16,601 nucleotides of DNA from NCBI GenBank assembly GCA_021781855.1, contig JAJXWC010000030.1, positions 1-16,601 on the forward strand, read 5' to 3'. Under the pieces are notes generated by a model. It was not told the origin of the DNA, did no database searches, and worked only from the letters and a program-made list of their open reading frames with translations. How positions within the stretch are numbered: position 1 is the stretch's first letter; each line of letters starts with the position of its first letter. The DNA is from Bacillota bacterium. Lineage in GTDB: Bacteria > Bacillota > Bacilli > Lactobacillales > Streptococcaceae. The position numbers were made by a program, and so were the translations under genes. Shown here one piece after another: positions 5,983 to 13,610 of the stretch.

Positions 5983-7107
5983 ATGAAAGATAACTCACAA
6001 ATTCGCGTCGTCGTTGGAATGAGCGGCGGTGTGGACTCTAGCGTAACCGCCCTCCTCCTCAAAGAGCAGGGCTATGATGTCATCGGTGTTTTCATGAAAA
6101 ATTGGGACGATACCGATGAAAATGGTGTCTGTACAGCAACTGAAGACTACAAAGATGTGGCAGCCGTTGCTGACCAGATTGGGATTCCTTATTACAGCGT
6201 CAACTTCGAAAAAGAATACTGGGAGCGCGTATTTGAGTATTTTCTTGCGGAATATCGCGCAGGACGCACGCCCAATCCAGATGTGATGTGTAACAAAGAA
6301 ATCAAGTTCAAAGCCTTTTTAGACTATGCCTTAGAACTTGGTGCAGACTATGTGGCAACGGGACATTATGCGAAAATTAAGCGTGATGATGATGGTACAG
6401 TTCATATGCTTCGCGGCGATGATTCCAACAAAGACCAGACTTATTTTCTCAGTCAGCTTTCACAAGCGCAGCTCCAAAAAGTCATGTTTCCGATTGGAAA
6501 TATTGAAAAACCAGAAGTACGCAAGATTGCTGAACGTGCGGGACTTGCAACAGCAAAGAAAAAAGACAGCACAGGCATTTGCTTTATCGGTGAGAAAAAT
6601 TTCAAACAGTTTTTAGGACAGTATCTTCCAGCACAAGCGGGAAAAATGATGACACTTGATGGTGTTGAAATGGGAACTCACGCAGGTCTGATGTACTATA
6701 CGATAGGGCAACGTGGCGGGCTTGGCATTGGCGGACAAAAAGGGGCAGAGGATAGCGAGCCTTGGTTTGTCGTCGGAAAAGATTTAAAAACGAATACTTT
6801 GTATGTCGGTCAAGGATTTCATCATGAGCATCTTTATTCAACAAGCTTGGTAGCGAGCAAGCTGAGTTGGACAAATAATCAGCCTAATGAGTTTGAACAA
6901 CACTGTACCGCAAAGTTTCGCTATCGTCAGGCGGATGTCGGTGTAACGATTCATGTCAAAGGTGAACAAGTGAATGTTGAATTTGACGAGCCTGTCAGAG
7001 CTATCACACCTGGTCAAGCCGTTGTTTTTTATGACGGTGACGAATGTCTTGGGGGCGCATTGATTGACTTTGCTTACAAAGATGCTCAAATTATGCAGTA
7101 TCAATAA
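5983..7107 (+). CDS. mnmA: tRNA-specific 2-thiouridylase MnmA
   Basis: A 374-residue enzyme that thiolates U34 of tRNA-Lys, -Glu and -Gln, using sulfur relayed from a cysteine desulfurase. The N-terminal adenylation domain has the PP-loop SGGVDSS at 14-20. The two catalytic cysteines are present: Cys103 in NPDVMCNKEIKF and Cys200 in STGICFIG. DQTYFLSQL and YTIGQRGGLGIGG are typical of the central domain, and a C-terminal beta barrel ends in FYDGDECLGGALI. Length is normal for the family. The ribosome site is weak (GGTGAAAG before the ATG). Start choice rests on the short lead into the first beta strand RVVVGMSGG. It has its own promoter and terminator. Confidence 0.97.
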   Translation: MKDNSQIRVVVGMSGGVDSSVTALLLKEQGYDVIGVFMKNWDDTDENGVCTATEDYKDVAAVADQIGIPYYSVNFEKEYWERVFEYFLAEYRAGRTPNPDVMCNKEIKFKAFLDYALELGADYVATGHYAKIKRDDDGTVHMLRGDDSNKDQTYFLSQLSQAQLQKVMFPIGNIEKPEVRKIAERAGLATAKKKDSTGICFIGEKNFKQFLGQYLPAQAGKMMTLDGVEMGTHAGLMYYTIGQRGGLGIGGQKGAEDSEPWFVVGKDLKTNTLYVGQGFHHEHLYSTSLVASKLSWTNNQPNEFEQHCTAKFRYRQADVGVTIHVKGEQVNVEFDEPVRAITPGQAVVFYDGDECLGGALIDFAYKDAQIMQYQ

Positions 7108-7112
7108 TCATG

Positions 7113-7147
7113 AAAGCAGAATGATGTAAATCAAGTCTGCTTTTTTC
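7113..7147 (+). terminator. Intrinsic terminator after mnmA
   Basis: An 8-bp stem (AAAGCAGA 7113-7120 with TCTGCTTT 7136-7143) followed by a T-run, five bases past the mnmA stop. A second small perfect hairpin, TGAAGT/ACTTCA with a GATT loop at 7155-7170, follows without a T-run. Confidence 0.85.
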
Positions 7148-7185
7148 ATAAAATTGAAGTGATTACTTCATCAGTGGGGACCCTC

Positions 7186-7347
7186 CAGATGTCAGGGGAC
7201 AGCCTGACATCTGCGGTATCAGGTCACCATCTCGCTTTGCTCTGCTATCCTAAAGCACCAAGTCGAAATGGTCTGTCCGAGAAGCCTAATCGCTGAAGCG
7301 ACTGACCCTATGGTAGTAGAACGAAAGCAACACTTGCTAGATTAAAA
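7186..7347 (+). repeat. Dispersed intergenic repeat, copy B (gene-free stretch 7108-7414)
   Basis: Bases 7203-7271 match copy A (5123-5055, minus) at 64 of 69 positions, and 7296-7328 match copy C (14461-14493) at 31 of 33. The element opens with a perfect 11-bp hairpin, CAGATGTCAGG (7186-7196) and CCTGACATCTG (7203-7213), with a 6-nt loop. It ends in CACTTGCTAGATTAAAA at about 7331-7347, which is shared with copy C. It fills most of the mnmA-DUF6287 interval; the rest holds a terminator and a promoter. Confidence 0.8.
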
Positions 7348-7376
7348 GCATTTTATTTCTCATTATTTTCTCATTT

Positions 7377-7385
7377 TGATATAAT
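7377..7385 (+). promoter_or_regulatory. Extended -10 promoter of the DUF6287-like gene
   Basis: TGATATAAT fits the TGnTATAAT pattern about 30 nt before the start codon. A second AT-rich TATAAT at 7391-7396 is too close to the ATG to be a likely alternative. Confidence 0.6.
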
Positions 7386-7414
7386 TATTTTATAATAATT
7401 CAGAGGAAAACAAA

Positions 7415-7954
7415 ATGAAAAATAAGGCTCAATTTTTATTTTATATTTTTTTAACAGCATTGATTGTAAGTAGCGCATGGATAGTATTTTCAAAAAAATG
7501 GACAAAGCCAGTCACAGCACACTCGGTTGCAAGCACCAGTCAAGTAAAAATTTATAATCAGGAAGAAATTAAAAACTTAGCATTCAATCAGCTTTTGAAT
7601 GGTGATTTTTCATCGGTTCAAGGAAAATGGAGCAATAATCAGCAAGGGGAGCAGCGTGTCGCCTATAGAATCGAAGAAAATTTATTTTTCATAAAAGATA
7701 AACGGTATTACTTAAGCGTTGGGGGGAAAACTGAAAATGGTGTGATTTATTTCAATACTCATGAGCAAAAAAATGCAGCGCCACTAACTTTCTATCCAGA
7801 GGGAACACCTATTCCGGTGAGACTCGAAAATGGGCTGATTGACACAAAAGGAGAGCATGACCCAAGTGACCGTACACAAGCACGCTTCCTGCTTGCACAG
7901 ACAATTTTAACGGCTGAACAAATAAAAAATAATGTCGTTTATCGTAAAAATTGA
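7415..7954 (+). CDS. Membrane-anchored extracellular protein, DUF6287-like
   Basis: A 179-residue protein with an N-terminal hydrophobic segment (about residues 8-25, preceded by Lys) that acts as signal anchor or uncleaved signal peptide. There is no lipobox cysteine. The rest is predicted to lie outside the cell. Features I associate with DUF6287 proteins of streptococci and enterococci are the LLNGDFSSVQGKWSNN repeat-like unit near residue 60 and a C-terminal block LIDTKGEHDPSDRTQARF...VVYRK. Function of the family is unknown. GAGGAAAA before the ATG is the ribosome site. It stands alone between repeat copy B and rpsA. I saw no terminator, only AT-rich sequence after the stop. Family assignment is from memory of motifs and is moderately sure. 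Confidence 0.7.
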   Translation: MKNKAQFLFYIFLTALIVSSAWIVFSKKWTKPVTAHSVASTSQVKIYNQEEIKNLAFNQLLNGDFSSVQGKWSNNQQGEQRVAYRIEENLFFIKDKRYYLSVGGKTENGVIYFNTHEQKNAAPLTFYPEGTPIPVRLENGLIDTKGEHDPSDRTQARFLLAQTILTAEQIKNNVVYRKN

Positions 7955-8026
7955 AATAAATTTTGAATCCTTAATGAAAAATAAGAAAATAACAATAAAA
8001 AATTTATGAAAAAACAAGAAAAAGAC

Positions 8027-8055
8027 TTTCACTTCGGCAGAATTTGTGATATAAT
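8027..8055 (+). promoter_or_regulatory. Promoter of rpsA
   Basis: TTTCAC (8027-8032), a 17-nt spacer and TATAAT (8050-8055) preceded by GTGA. The leader would be about 45 nt and ends in an 8-T tract next to the start codon. Confidence 0.65.
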
Positions 8056-8106
8056 ACTCATTAAGGCTGTGTGTCAGCCAAATTGTTGGAGGAATTTTTT
8101 TTACAA

Positions 8107-9348
8107 ATGAACGAATTTGAAACATTATTAAACAGCGTTGAAGACGTTAAAGTACGTGACGTCGTTAAGGGCGAAATCCTTTCGATCGAAAACAACCAAG
8201 CACAAGTTGCCATTGTCGGCACAGGGGTTGAAGGTGTCCTTACACTTCGCGAAATCACAAACGACCGCGACGCTGACATCAATACATTTGTTAAACCTGG
8301 TGATGTTCTTGACTTGCTTGTAATCAAACAGATTGTTGGTAAAGAAGCAGAAGGTGCAAACGTATATCTTCTTTCTTTGAAGCGTCTTGAAGCTCGTAAA
8401 GCTTGGACAACGCTTGAAGGCAAAGAAGGCGAAATTGTTACCGTAAAGGTAACAAAAGACGTTAAAGGTGGACTTTCAGTAGATTATAACGGTGTACGTG
8501 GATTTATCCCTGCATCAATGATTGATACTTACTTCGTAAAAGACACTAAGAAATTTGTTGGTGAAGAAATCGAAGCTAAGATTATTGAAGTGAATGCTGC
8601 AGACAGCCGCTTTATCCTCAGCCGTCGTGCTGTTGTTGAAGCTGATGCGCTTGAAGCTAAAAAAGAAGCATTTGCCCAGTTGCAAGAAGGCGATATCGTT
8701 GAAGGTACAGTATCTCGCGTAACGAATTTCGGCGCATTTGTTGACCTTGGCGGAATTGATGGTTTGGTTCACGTTTCAGAACTTAGCCACAATCATATCA
8801 AACGCCCTTCTGATGCCGTTAAACCCGGTGACCAAGTTCAAGTTAAAATCTTGAAACTTGATGAAGAAGCTGGTCGTCTTTCACTTTCTCTTAAAGCAAC
8901 TCAAAAAGGTCCTTGGGAAGAAGTTGAAGAAAAAGCTCCAGTTGGTTCGACAGTTGAAGGAACAGTTAAACGTCTTACAGACTTCGGTGCATTTGTTGAA
9001 CTTTATCCAGGCGTTGAAGGATTAGTACACGTTTCACAAATTTCATGGGAGCGCGTTGAAAATCCAAAAGATGTTCTTAAAGTTGGACAAGTTGTTGCTG
9101 TTAAAGTGCTTGATATCAAGCCTGAAGAAGAACGTATCAGCCTTTCAATGAAAGCATTGGAAGAAGCTCCAGAACGTCCAGCTCGTCGTAATAACGAAAA
9201 CAACAGCGAAAATGGAGAGAAACGTGAACGTAAACCACGTGCCCCTCGTAAAGCTGCACCTAAGAAAGACTATGAATTGCCTGAAACTCAAGAAGGTTTC
9301 TCACTCGCAGACTTCCTCGGTGAAGATTTCGATATTAACGATTTGTAA
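8107..9348 (+). CDS. rpsA: 30S ribosomal protein S1
   Basis: A 413-residue protein with four S1 RNA-binding OB domains, the usual count in Firmicutes (Escherichia coli has six). Domains lie at about 15-90, 105-170, 190-260 and 275-345. The last two are the clearest, each with an NFGAFVDL or DFGAFVEL core and GLVHVSxxS. A basic, low-complexity tail (RKPRAPRKAAPKK) and an acidic end (GEDFDINDL) follow. The frame is open from 8071, but the ATG at 8107 gives the family N-terminus MNEFETLLNSVEDV. The only good ribosome site, TTGGAGG at 8086-8092, is 14 nt from this ATG, separated by an 8-T tract. That tract may itself be an S1-binding enhancer or autoregulatory site (inference). S1 delivers mRNAs to the 30S subunit. 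Codon use is strongly biased, as expected for high expression. Confidence 0.97.
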   Translation: MNEFETLLNSVEDVKVRDVVKGEILSIENNQAQVAIVGTGVEGVLTLREITNDRDADINTFVKPGDVLDLLVIKQIVGKEAEGANVYLLSLKRLEARKAWTTLEGKEGEIVTVKVTKDVKGGLSVDYNGVRGFIPASMIDTYFVKDTKKFVGEEIEAKIIEVNAADSRFILSRRAVVEADALEAKKEAFAQLQEGDIVEGTVSRVTNFGAFVDLGGIDGLVHVSELSHNHIKRPSDAVKPGDQVQVKILKLDEEAGRLSLSLKATQKGPWEEVEEKAPVGSTVEGTVKRLTDFGAFVELYPGVEGLVHVSQISWERVENPKDVLKVGQVVAVKVLDIKPEEERISLSMKALEEAPERPARRNNENNSENGEKRERKPRAPRKAAPKKDYELPETQEGFSLADFLGEDFDINDL

Positions 9349-9371
9349 TAACTAAAATAAAAAAATCCTCG

Positions 9372-9397
9372 AAAAGACGCTATTGCGTCTTTTTTTG
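9372..9397 (+). terminator. Intrinsic terminator after rpsA
   Basis: A 9-bp stem AAAAGACGC 9372-9380 with GCGTCTTTT 9385-9393, a TATT loop and a long T-run. Confidence 0.92.
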
Positions 9398-9431
9398 GAA
9401 AGTTTAAGTTTTGGAATTTATACTAACACTT

Positions 9432-10274
9432 ATGAATAGAATGAAAAAAATACTTGATAAATTTAAGACCATTTGGCGAGCAAACTATAAGGAATCAAAA
9501 GTACCGCAGATTGCGCTCCTTTTCTGGTTGACAAAATTGATTTCGACAGGACTTGGCGAATCTGTTTCTGATTTTTCCGTGCGAATGAGCAGTTCTAATC
9601 AAATTATCGGTGCGCTGATTACACTGATTTGGTCAGCCTTCTTTTTCTTTGGTTTTCTCTACCTACAAATGCGGACAAAACGTTATAAGCCTGCACCGTA
9701 TTGGTTGACCGTTGCGTTCTTGGCAGTTTTTGGGACTTTTATTTCTGATGCGGTGCGGATTACACTTGGGATTCCGCTTGTTGTGATGACTGTATTCTGG
9801 TTGATTATGATGCTGGCTTCGCTCATTGGAATGCGTGCGATTGGCGGTAGTATTTCAATTCATAAAATCTATTCGGGTAAAGCCGAATTTATGTATTGGC
9901 TGACGGTTGCATTGTCTTTCATTATGGGAACTTCGCTTGGGGATTATATGGCAAATATTCCGGCGCTTGGCGGGCTTGGTCTAGGGAATTTAAAAAGCGG
10001 CTTGATACTATTAGTTATTTTTGCCTTACTCATTGCTTATCGAATGTGGCAAAAGCCTGATGAAGACACAATGGTTGAAGTTGCGACTTTTTGGTTAGCT
10101 TATGTTCTCACGCGTCCGATTGGCGCAAGTTTTGCAGATTATTTTGGACGCGAGGTTTTCGGGCTGATGAAAGGTTTTACTGTGATGGGCGGCGTTGGAC
10201 TAATGATTATTGTCTGGCTTGTGATTTTTGTTCCGCTTTTTGTGGTTAACATAAAAAAGTATAATCGTAATTAA
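9432..10274 (+). CDS. COG4705 membrane protein with four DUF347 repeats
   Basis: About 280 residues, strongly hydrophobic, with roughly eight to nine membrane helices. It contains four related units: FWLTKLISTGLGESVSDF, YWLTVAFLAVFGTFISDA, YWLTVALSFIMGTSLGDY and FWLAYVLTRPIGASFADY. Each has an aromatic-Trp-Leu start, a small/Gly pair and an acidic residue near its end. This is the DUF347 repeat of the COG4705 family, whose function is not established; the regular acidic residues in membrane segments suggest ion or metal handling (inference). The frame is open from a TTG at 9411. A TTGGAA-18-TATACT promoter (9395-9424) would start transcription near 9431, which favours the ATG at 9432 or 9441. 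If instead the gene is read from rpsA read-through, TTG 9411 has GGAAAG eight bases upstream. Confidence 0.88.
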   Translation: MNRMKKILDKFKTIWRANYKESKVPQIALLFWLTKLISTGLGESVSDFSVRMSSSNQIIGALITLIWSAFFFFGFLYLQMRTKRYKPAPYWLTVAFLAVFGTFISDAVRITLGIPLVVMTVFWLIMMLASLIGMRAIGGSISIHKIYSGKAEFMYWLTVALSFIMGTSLGDYMANIPALGGLGLGNLKSGLILLVIFALLIAYRMWQKPDEDTMVEVATFWLAYVLTRPIGASFADYFGREVFGLMKGFTVMGGVGLMIIVWLVIFVPLFVVNIKKYNRN

Positions 10275-10301
10275 CTCTGTCACACTGACAGAGTTTTTTT
10301 A
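10273..10301 (+). terminator. Intrinsic terminator overlapping the COG4705 stop codon
   Basis: A perfect 10-bp stem AACTCTGTCA 10273-10282 with TGACAGAGTT 10286-10295, a 3-nt loop and a T-run. The first two stem bases belong to the TAA stop. Confidence 0.93.
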
Positions 10302-10403
10302 TCTTATCAGTGCGTGCTATCTACGTCTCATTACAGAAAATGAACGCTTCATTCCCTGTGCTAAAGTGCTAAGAACCTAGTGTGAGTCGCGCGAACTCAA
10401 TTA

Positions 10404-10412
10404 TGATATAAT
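10404..10412 (+). promoter_or_regulatory. Extended -10 promoter of uvrC, abutting the start codon
   Basis: TGATATAAT ends only seven bases before the uvrC ATG at 10420, so the expected transcription start is at or within a base of the A of the start codon. No -35 box at 17 nt is evident and no Shine-Dalgarno sequence fits in between. The 118 bases between terminator and promoter otherwise hold only possible degenerate repeat sequence (10301-10385). Confidence 0.65.
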
Positions 10413-10419
10413 TGGACTA

Positions 10420-12435
10420 ATGAACTCAACGATTAAAGCAAAACTAGAATTATTACCAGATTCGCCGGGTTGCTATCTGCACAAGGATAAAAATGGCACG
10501 GTGATTTACGTTGGTAAGGCGAAAAATTTGAAAAATCGAGTGCGCAGCTATTTTCATGGCTCGCATAATACGAAAACGGAACTGCTTGTCAGTGAAATTG
10601 AAGACTTTGAGTATATTGTTGTCGGCTCAAATATTGAGTCGCTTGTGCTGGAAATCAATCTTATTCAGCGCTACAAGCCTAAGTATAACATTTTGCTCAA
10701 AGATGATAAATATTATCCTTTTTTAAAAATTACGAATGAGAAATATCCGCGGTTGACGATTGTACGGCAGGTAAAGAAAGACGGTGCGACTTATTTTGGA
10801 CCTTATCCGGATGTGAAAGCGGCGAATGAAGTTAAACGGTTGATGGACCGTATTTTTCCTTATCGAAAATGCGGTTTAAATGAGAAAAAAGTTTGTTTTT
10901 ATTTTCATATTCATCAATGTCTCTGTCCCATCGTCAATCACACCAATCCGCAGGTTTTCAAGGAGATGACAGAGCAAGTTAAGCATTTTTTAAATGGTGA
11001 TGATAAAACGATTGTCGAAGATTTGCGTGCGAAGATGTTGGCAGCATCTGAAAAAATGGAATTTGAGCAGGCAGCAGAGTATCGTGACGTGATTAATGCG
11101 ATTGGAACGTTGCGAACGAAGCAGCGTGTGATGAATCATGACCTTCAAGACCGTGATATTTTCGGCTATTATGTTGATAAAGGTTGGATGTGTGTGCAGG
11201 TCTTTTTTGTGCGTCAAGGAAAAGTTATTCAGCGCGATGTCAATTTATTTCCCTATTATAATGATGCCGATGAGGATTTTCTGACTTATTTGGGACAATT
11301 TTATCAAAACGAAAACCATTTACTGCCGCGAGAAATCCTGATTCCTTTGGAAGTTGATTTGGAGTCGGCAGAAGCGGTGGTTAGTGCTAGTCAGGGAGAA
11401 GATGTTGTTTCTAATCATTCTGTCACATCTTTAGCGGTTGGCTCACGAAAGCTTTATAGCTCTGAATTGGTCAAACTGTCTGACCATGATGTTGACCAGT
11501 CAATGTTTCGTTTAGATAAAGAAGCACAAGAACTCAAACGTTCGTCAGTATTGGCGAAAACAAAAATTATTCAGCCGCAAAAAGGTGAGAAAAAACAACT
11601 GGTCAATATGGCAACAAAGAATGCACAAACTCAGTTGCAGTTGAAATTTGATGTGGCGGAACGTGATATCTTGAAAACGCAAGGAGCGATTGAAAATCTG
11701 GGAAAAATTCTGGGTATTCCAACACCTGTAAGGATTGAGAGTTTTGATAACTCAAATATTATGGGAACTTCGCCTGTTTCGGCGATGGTTGTTTTTATCA
11801 ATGGCAAGCCTTCTAAAAAAGATTATCGTAAATATAAAATTAAAACAGTAACTGGTGCAGATGATTATGCTTCTATGCGGGAGGTAATTACGCGGCGATA
11901 TTCACGAGCGATTCAGGAAAATGGTGTTTTGCCTGATTTAATTGCTATGGACGGTGGCGCAGGACAAGTTCATGCGGCACGTGCGATTTTGGCGGAACTG
12001 GGTTTAAATATTCCTGTAGCTGGAATGGCAAAAAATGATAAACACCAAACGAGCGAGCTGCTTTTTGGTGAACCTTTGGAAATTGTGCCACTTGACCGTC
12101 GTTCACAGGAATTTTTCTTGCTTACGCGTATTCAGGATGAAGTCCATCGTTTTGCAATTACCTTTCATCGTCAGGTACGTGGAAAAAATACTTTTTCATC
12201 TAAACTGGATGGCATTGAGGGATTAGGGCCAAAACGTAAACAGAAGTTATTAACTGCTTTTAAAAATTTGAAAGCAATGGAAGAAGCAAGTGTACAACAA
12301 GTAGCAGAAGTTGGGATTCCTTATGAAGTTGCGGAACGAGTTAAGTCAAAATTGTCTGGAGAATATGAGGTTAACGAGGAGTGGGAAGCTTTGAAGGATT
12401 CAGAACCAGTGAAAGTGAAAAAGGAAAATGAGTGA
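10420..12435 (+). CDS. uvrC: Excinuclease ABC subunit C
   Basis: A 671-residue UvrC, the dual-incision nuclease of nucleotide-excision repair. The N-terminal GIY-YIG nuclease domain has Tyr30, Lys33 and Arg40 in VIYVGKAKNLKNRVRSYF. A UVR domain (about 199-234, EKMEFEQAAEYRDVI) contacts UvrB. The C-terminal RNase H-like endonuclease has Asp443 in RIESFDNSN and the MDGGAGQVHAA segment. A helix-hairpin-helix pair lies near 590-645. The usual length is about 600. The excess is a ~60-residue insertion at about 322-380, between VDLESAEAVV and KIIQPQKGEKKQLVN, and a charged tail. The start matches the streptococcal N-terminus, yet no ribosome site precedes it. The stop overlaps the mutY start by eight bases, so the two repair genes are co-transcribed. 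Confidence 0.97.
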   Translation: MNSTIKAKLELLPDSPGCYLHKDKNGTVIYVGKAKNLKNRVRSYFHGSHNTKTELLVSEIEDFEYIVVGSNIESLVLEINLIQRYKPKYNILLKDDKYYPFLKITNEKYPRLTIVRQVKKDGATYFGPYPDVKAANEVKRLMDRIFPYRKCGLNEKKVCFYFHIHQCLCPIVNHTNPQVFKEMTEQVKHFLNGDDKTIVEDLRAKMLAASEKMEFEQAAEYRDVINAIGTLRTKQRVMNHDLQDRDIFGYYVDKGWMCVQVFFVRQGKVIQRDVNLFPYYNDADEDFLTYLGQFYQNENHLLPREILIPLEVDLESAEAVVSASQGEDVVSNHSVTSLAVGSRKLYSSELVKLSDHDVDQSMFRLDKEAQELKRSSVLAKTKIIQPQKGEKKQLVNMATKNAQTQLQLKFDVAERDILKTQGAIENLGKILGIPTPVRIESFDNSNIMGTSPVSAMVVFINGKPSKKDYRKYKIKTVTGADDYASMREVITRRYSRAIQENGVLPDLIAMDGGAGQVHAARAILAELGLNIPVAGMAKNDKHQTSELLFGEPLEIVPLDRRSQEFFLLTRIQDEVHRFAITFHRQVRGKNTFSSKLDGIEGLGPKRKQKLLTAFKNLKAMEEASVQQVAEVGIPYEVAERVKSKLSGEYEVNEEWEALKDSEPVKVKKENE

Positions 12436-13594
12436 ATTGAAGCGAAAACTCATTCAGAGGGAGCTCCAACTTCCTCCGAATGTAGCGGAGATAAATTGGT
12501 CTGAGCAGAAAAAAGCAGACTTTCAGCGAGCTTTGCTGAATTGGTATGCGGAGAATAAAAAGCCATTACCTTGGCGTGAAACGCGGAGTCCATATGCGAT
12601 TTGGATTTCGGAGATTATGAGTCAGCAGACTCAAGTGGAGACAGTTATGCCTTATTATGCACGTTTTATGGCAGCTTTTCCGAATCTGACAGATTTGGCT
12701 GTGGCTGATGATGCAGAATTGTTAAAACTTTGGGAGGGGTTAGGTTATTATTCACGTGCGCGAAATTTGAAATTGGCAGCACAACAAATTATGACTGATT
12801 TTTCAGGAACTTTTCCTAATGATTTGGCTGATATTTTATCTCTAAAAGGAATTGGTCCTTATACGGCTGCTGCGATTGCTTCAATTTCGTTTGGGCTTGC
12901 AGAGCCTGCGATTGATGGAAACTTGCTGCGAGTAACCAGTCGCTTGTTTGAACTTGAGGCTGATATTTCTAAACCGAGTTCGCGCAAAGTTTTTGATGAA
13001 ATTTTGCGAGATTTGATTTCGCATGAATCACCTGGAAATTTTAATCAGGCACTTATGGATTTAGGCTCAAAAGTCTGTACGCCGAAAGTAGCAAAATGTG
13101 AAATTTGTCCACTGCAAGATTATTGTGCGGCTTATGAGCATGGTACATCTTTAAATTTTCCTGTAAAATCAAAAAAATTGAAACAAAAAGACTTGTATTA
13201 TGCGGCATTTGCACTGCAAAATTCGTTGGGAGAATATTATCTTGAAAAGCGCGCTGCGACGGGATTATTGGCAAATATGTGGATTTTTCCGATGAATGTG
13301 CTGTCGAAAACAGAATTTGATGAATTGCTTTCTGACGGATTCGTCAAAAAAATGCCTGATTTACCTGAAAAAATTTTGCGAACGGAGTTTGTCGGCGAAT
13401 TTACACACGTTTTTTCTCATCAAAAATGGCATATTGGTATTGTTAAAGCCGTACCAGAAGAAAGTTTTGAAGTTGCTGAACATTTTTTTGCGGAGGACAA
13501 AAAATGGCTGACCGAGTGGTCAAAAATTCCGTTAGCAGGGCCTCAGGTGAAAATGTTTGAAATTTTGAACGAAAGAAAAACCAAACTTCGTTAG
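12428..13594 (+). CDS. mutY: A/G-specific adenine DNA glycosylase
   Basis: A 388-residue base-excision repair glycosylase that removes adenine mispaired with 8-oxoguanine. The HhH-GPD core has catalytic Glu62 in WISEIMSQQTQVETV, the hairpin LKGIGP at 139-144 and catalytic Asp163 in AIDGNLLRV. The [4Fe-4S] cysteines Cys217, Cys224, Cys227 and Cys233 have the C-x6-C-x2-C-x5-C spacing. The C-terminal NUDIX-like 8-oxoG recognition domain spans about 245-380 and includes FTHVFSHQKWH. Its first eight bases overlap the end of uvrC, and AAGGAAA just before the ATG can serve as ribosome site. It converges on a HAD phosphatase gene, with the two stop codons overlapping in a shared terminator loop. Confidence 0.97.
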   Translation: MSELKRKLIQRELQLPPNVAEINWSEQKKADFQRALLNWYAENKKPLPWRETRSPYAIWISEIMSQQTQVETVMPYYARFMAAFPNLTDLAVADDAELLKLWEGLGYYSRARNLKLAAQQIMTDFSGTFPNDLADILSLKGIGPYTAAAIASISFGLAEPAIDGNLLRVTSRLFELEADISKPSSRKVFDEILRDLISHESPGNFNQALMDLGSKVCTPKVAKCEICPLQDYCAAYEHGTSLNFPVKSKKLKQKDLYYAAFALQNSLGEYYLEKRAATGLLANMWIFPMNVLSKTEFDELLSDGFVKKMPDLPEKILRTEFVGEFTHVFSHQKWHIGIVKAVPEESFEVAEHFFAEDKKWLTEWSKIPLAGPQVKMFEILNERKTKLR

Positions 13595-13610
13595 TGAGTT
13601 TGGTTTTTTT
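13578..13610. terminator. Bidirectional terminator embedded in two converging genes
   Basis: A 10-bp stem AAACCAAACT 13578-13587 with AGTTTGGTTT 13597-13606 and a T-run to 13610. On the minus strand the same stem is followed by a U-rich run (GAAAGAAAAA reversed). The loop 13588-13596 contains the stop codons of both mutY (TAG 13592-13594) and the opposing gene (TAA 13593-13591). Confidence 0.92.
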
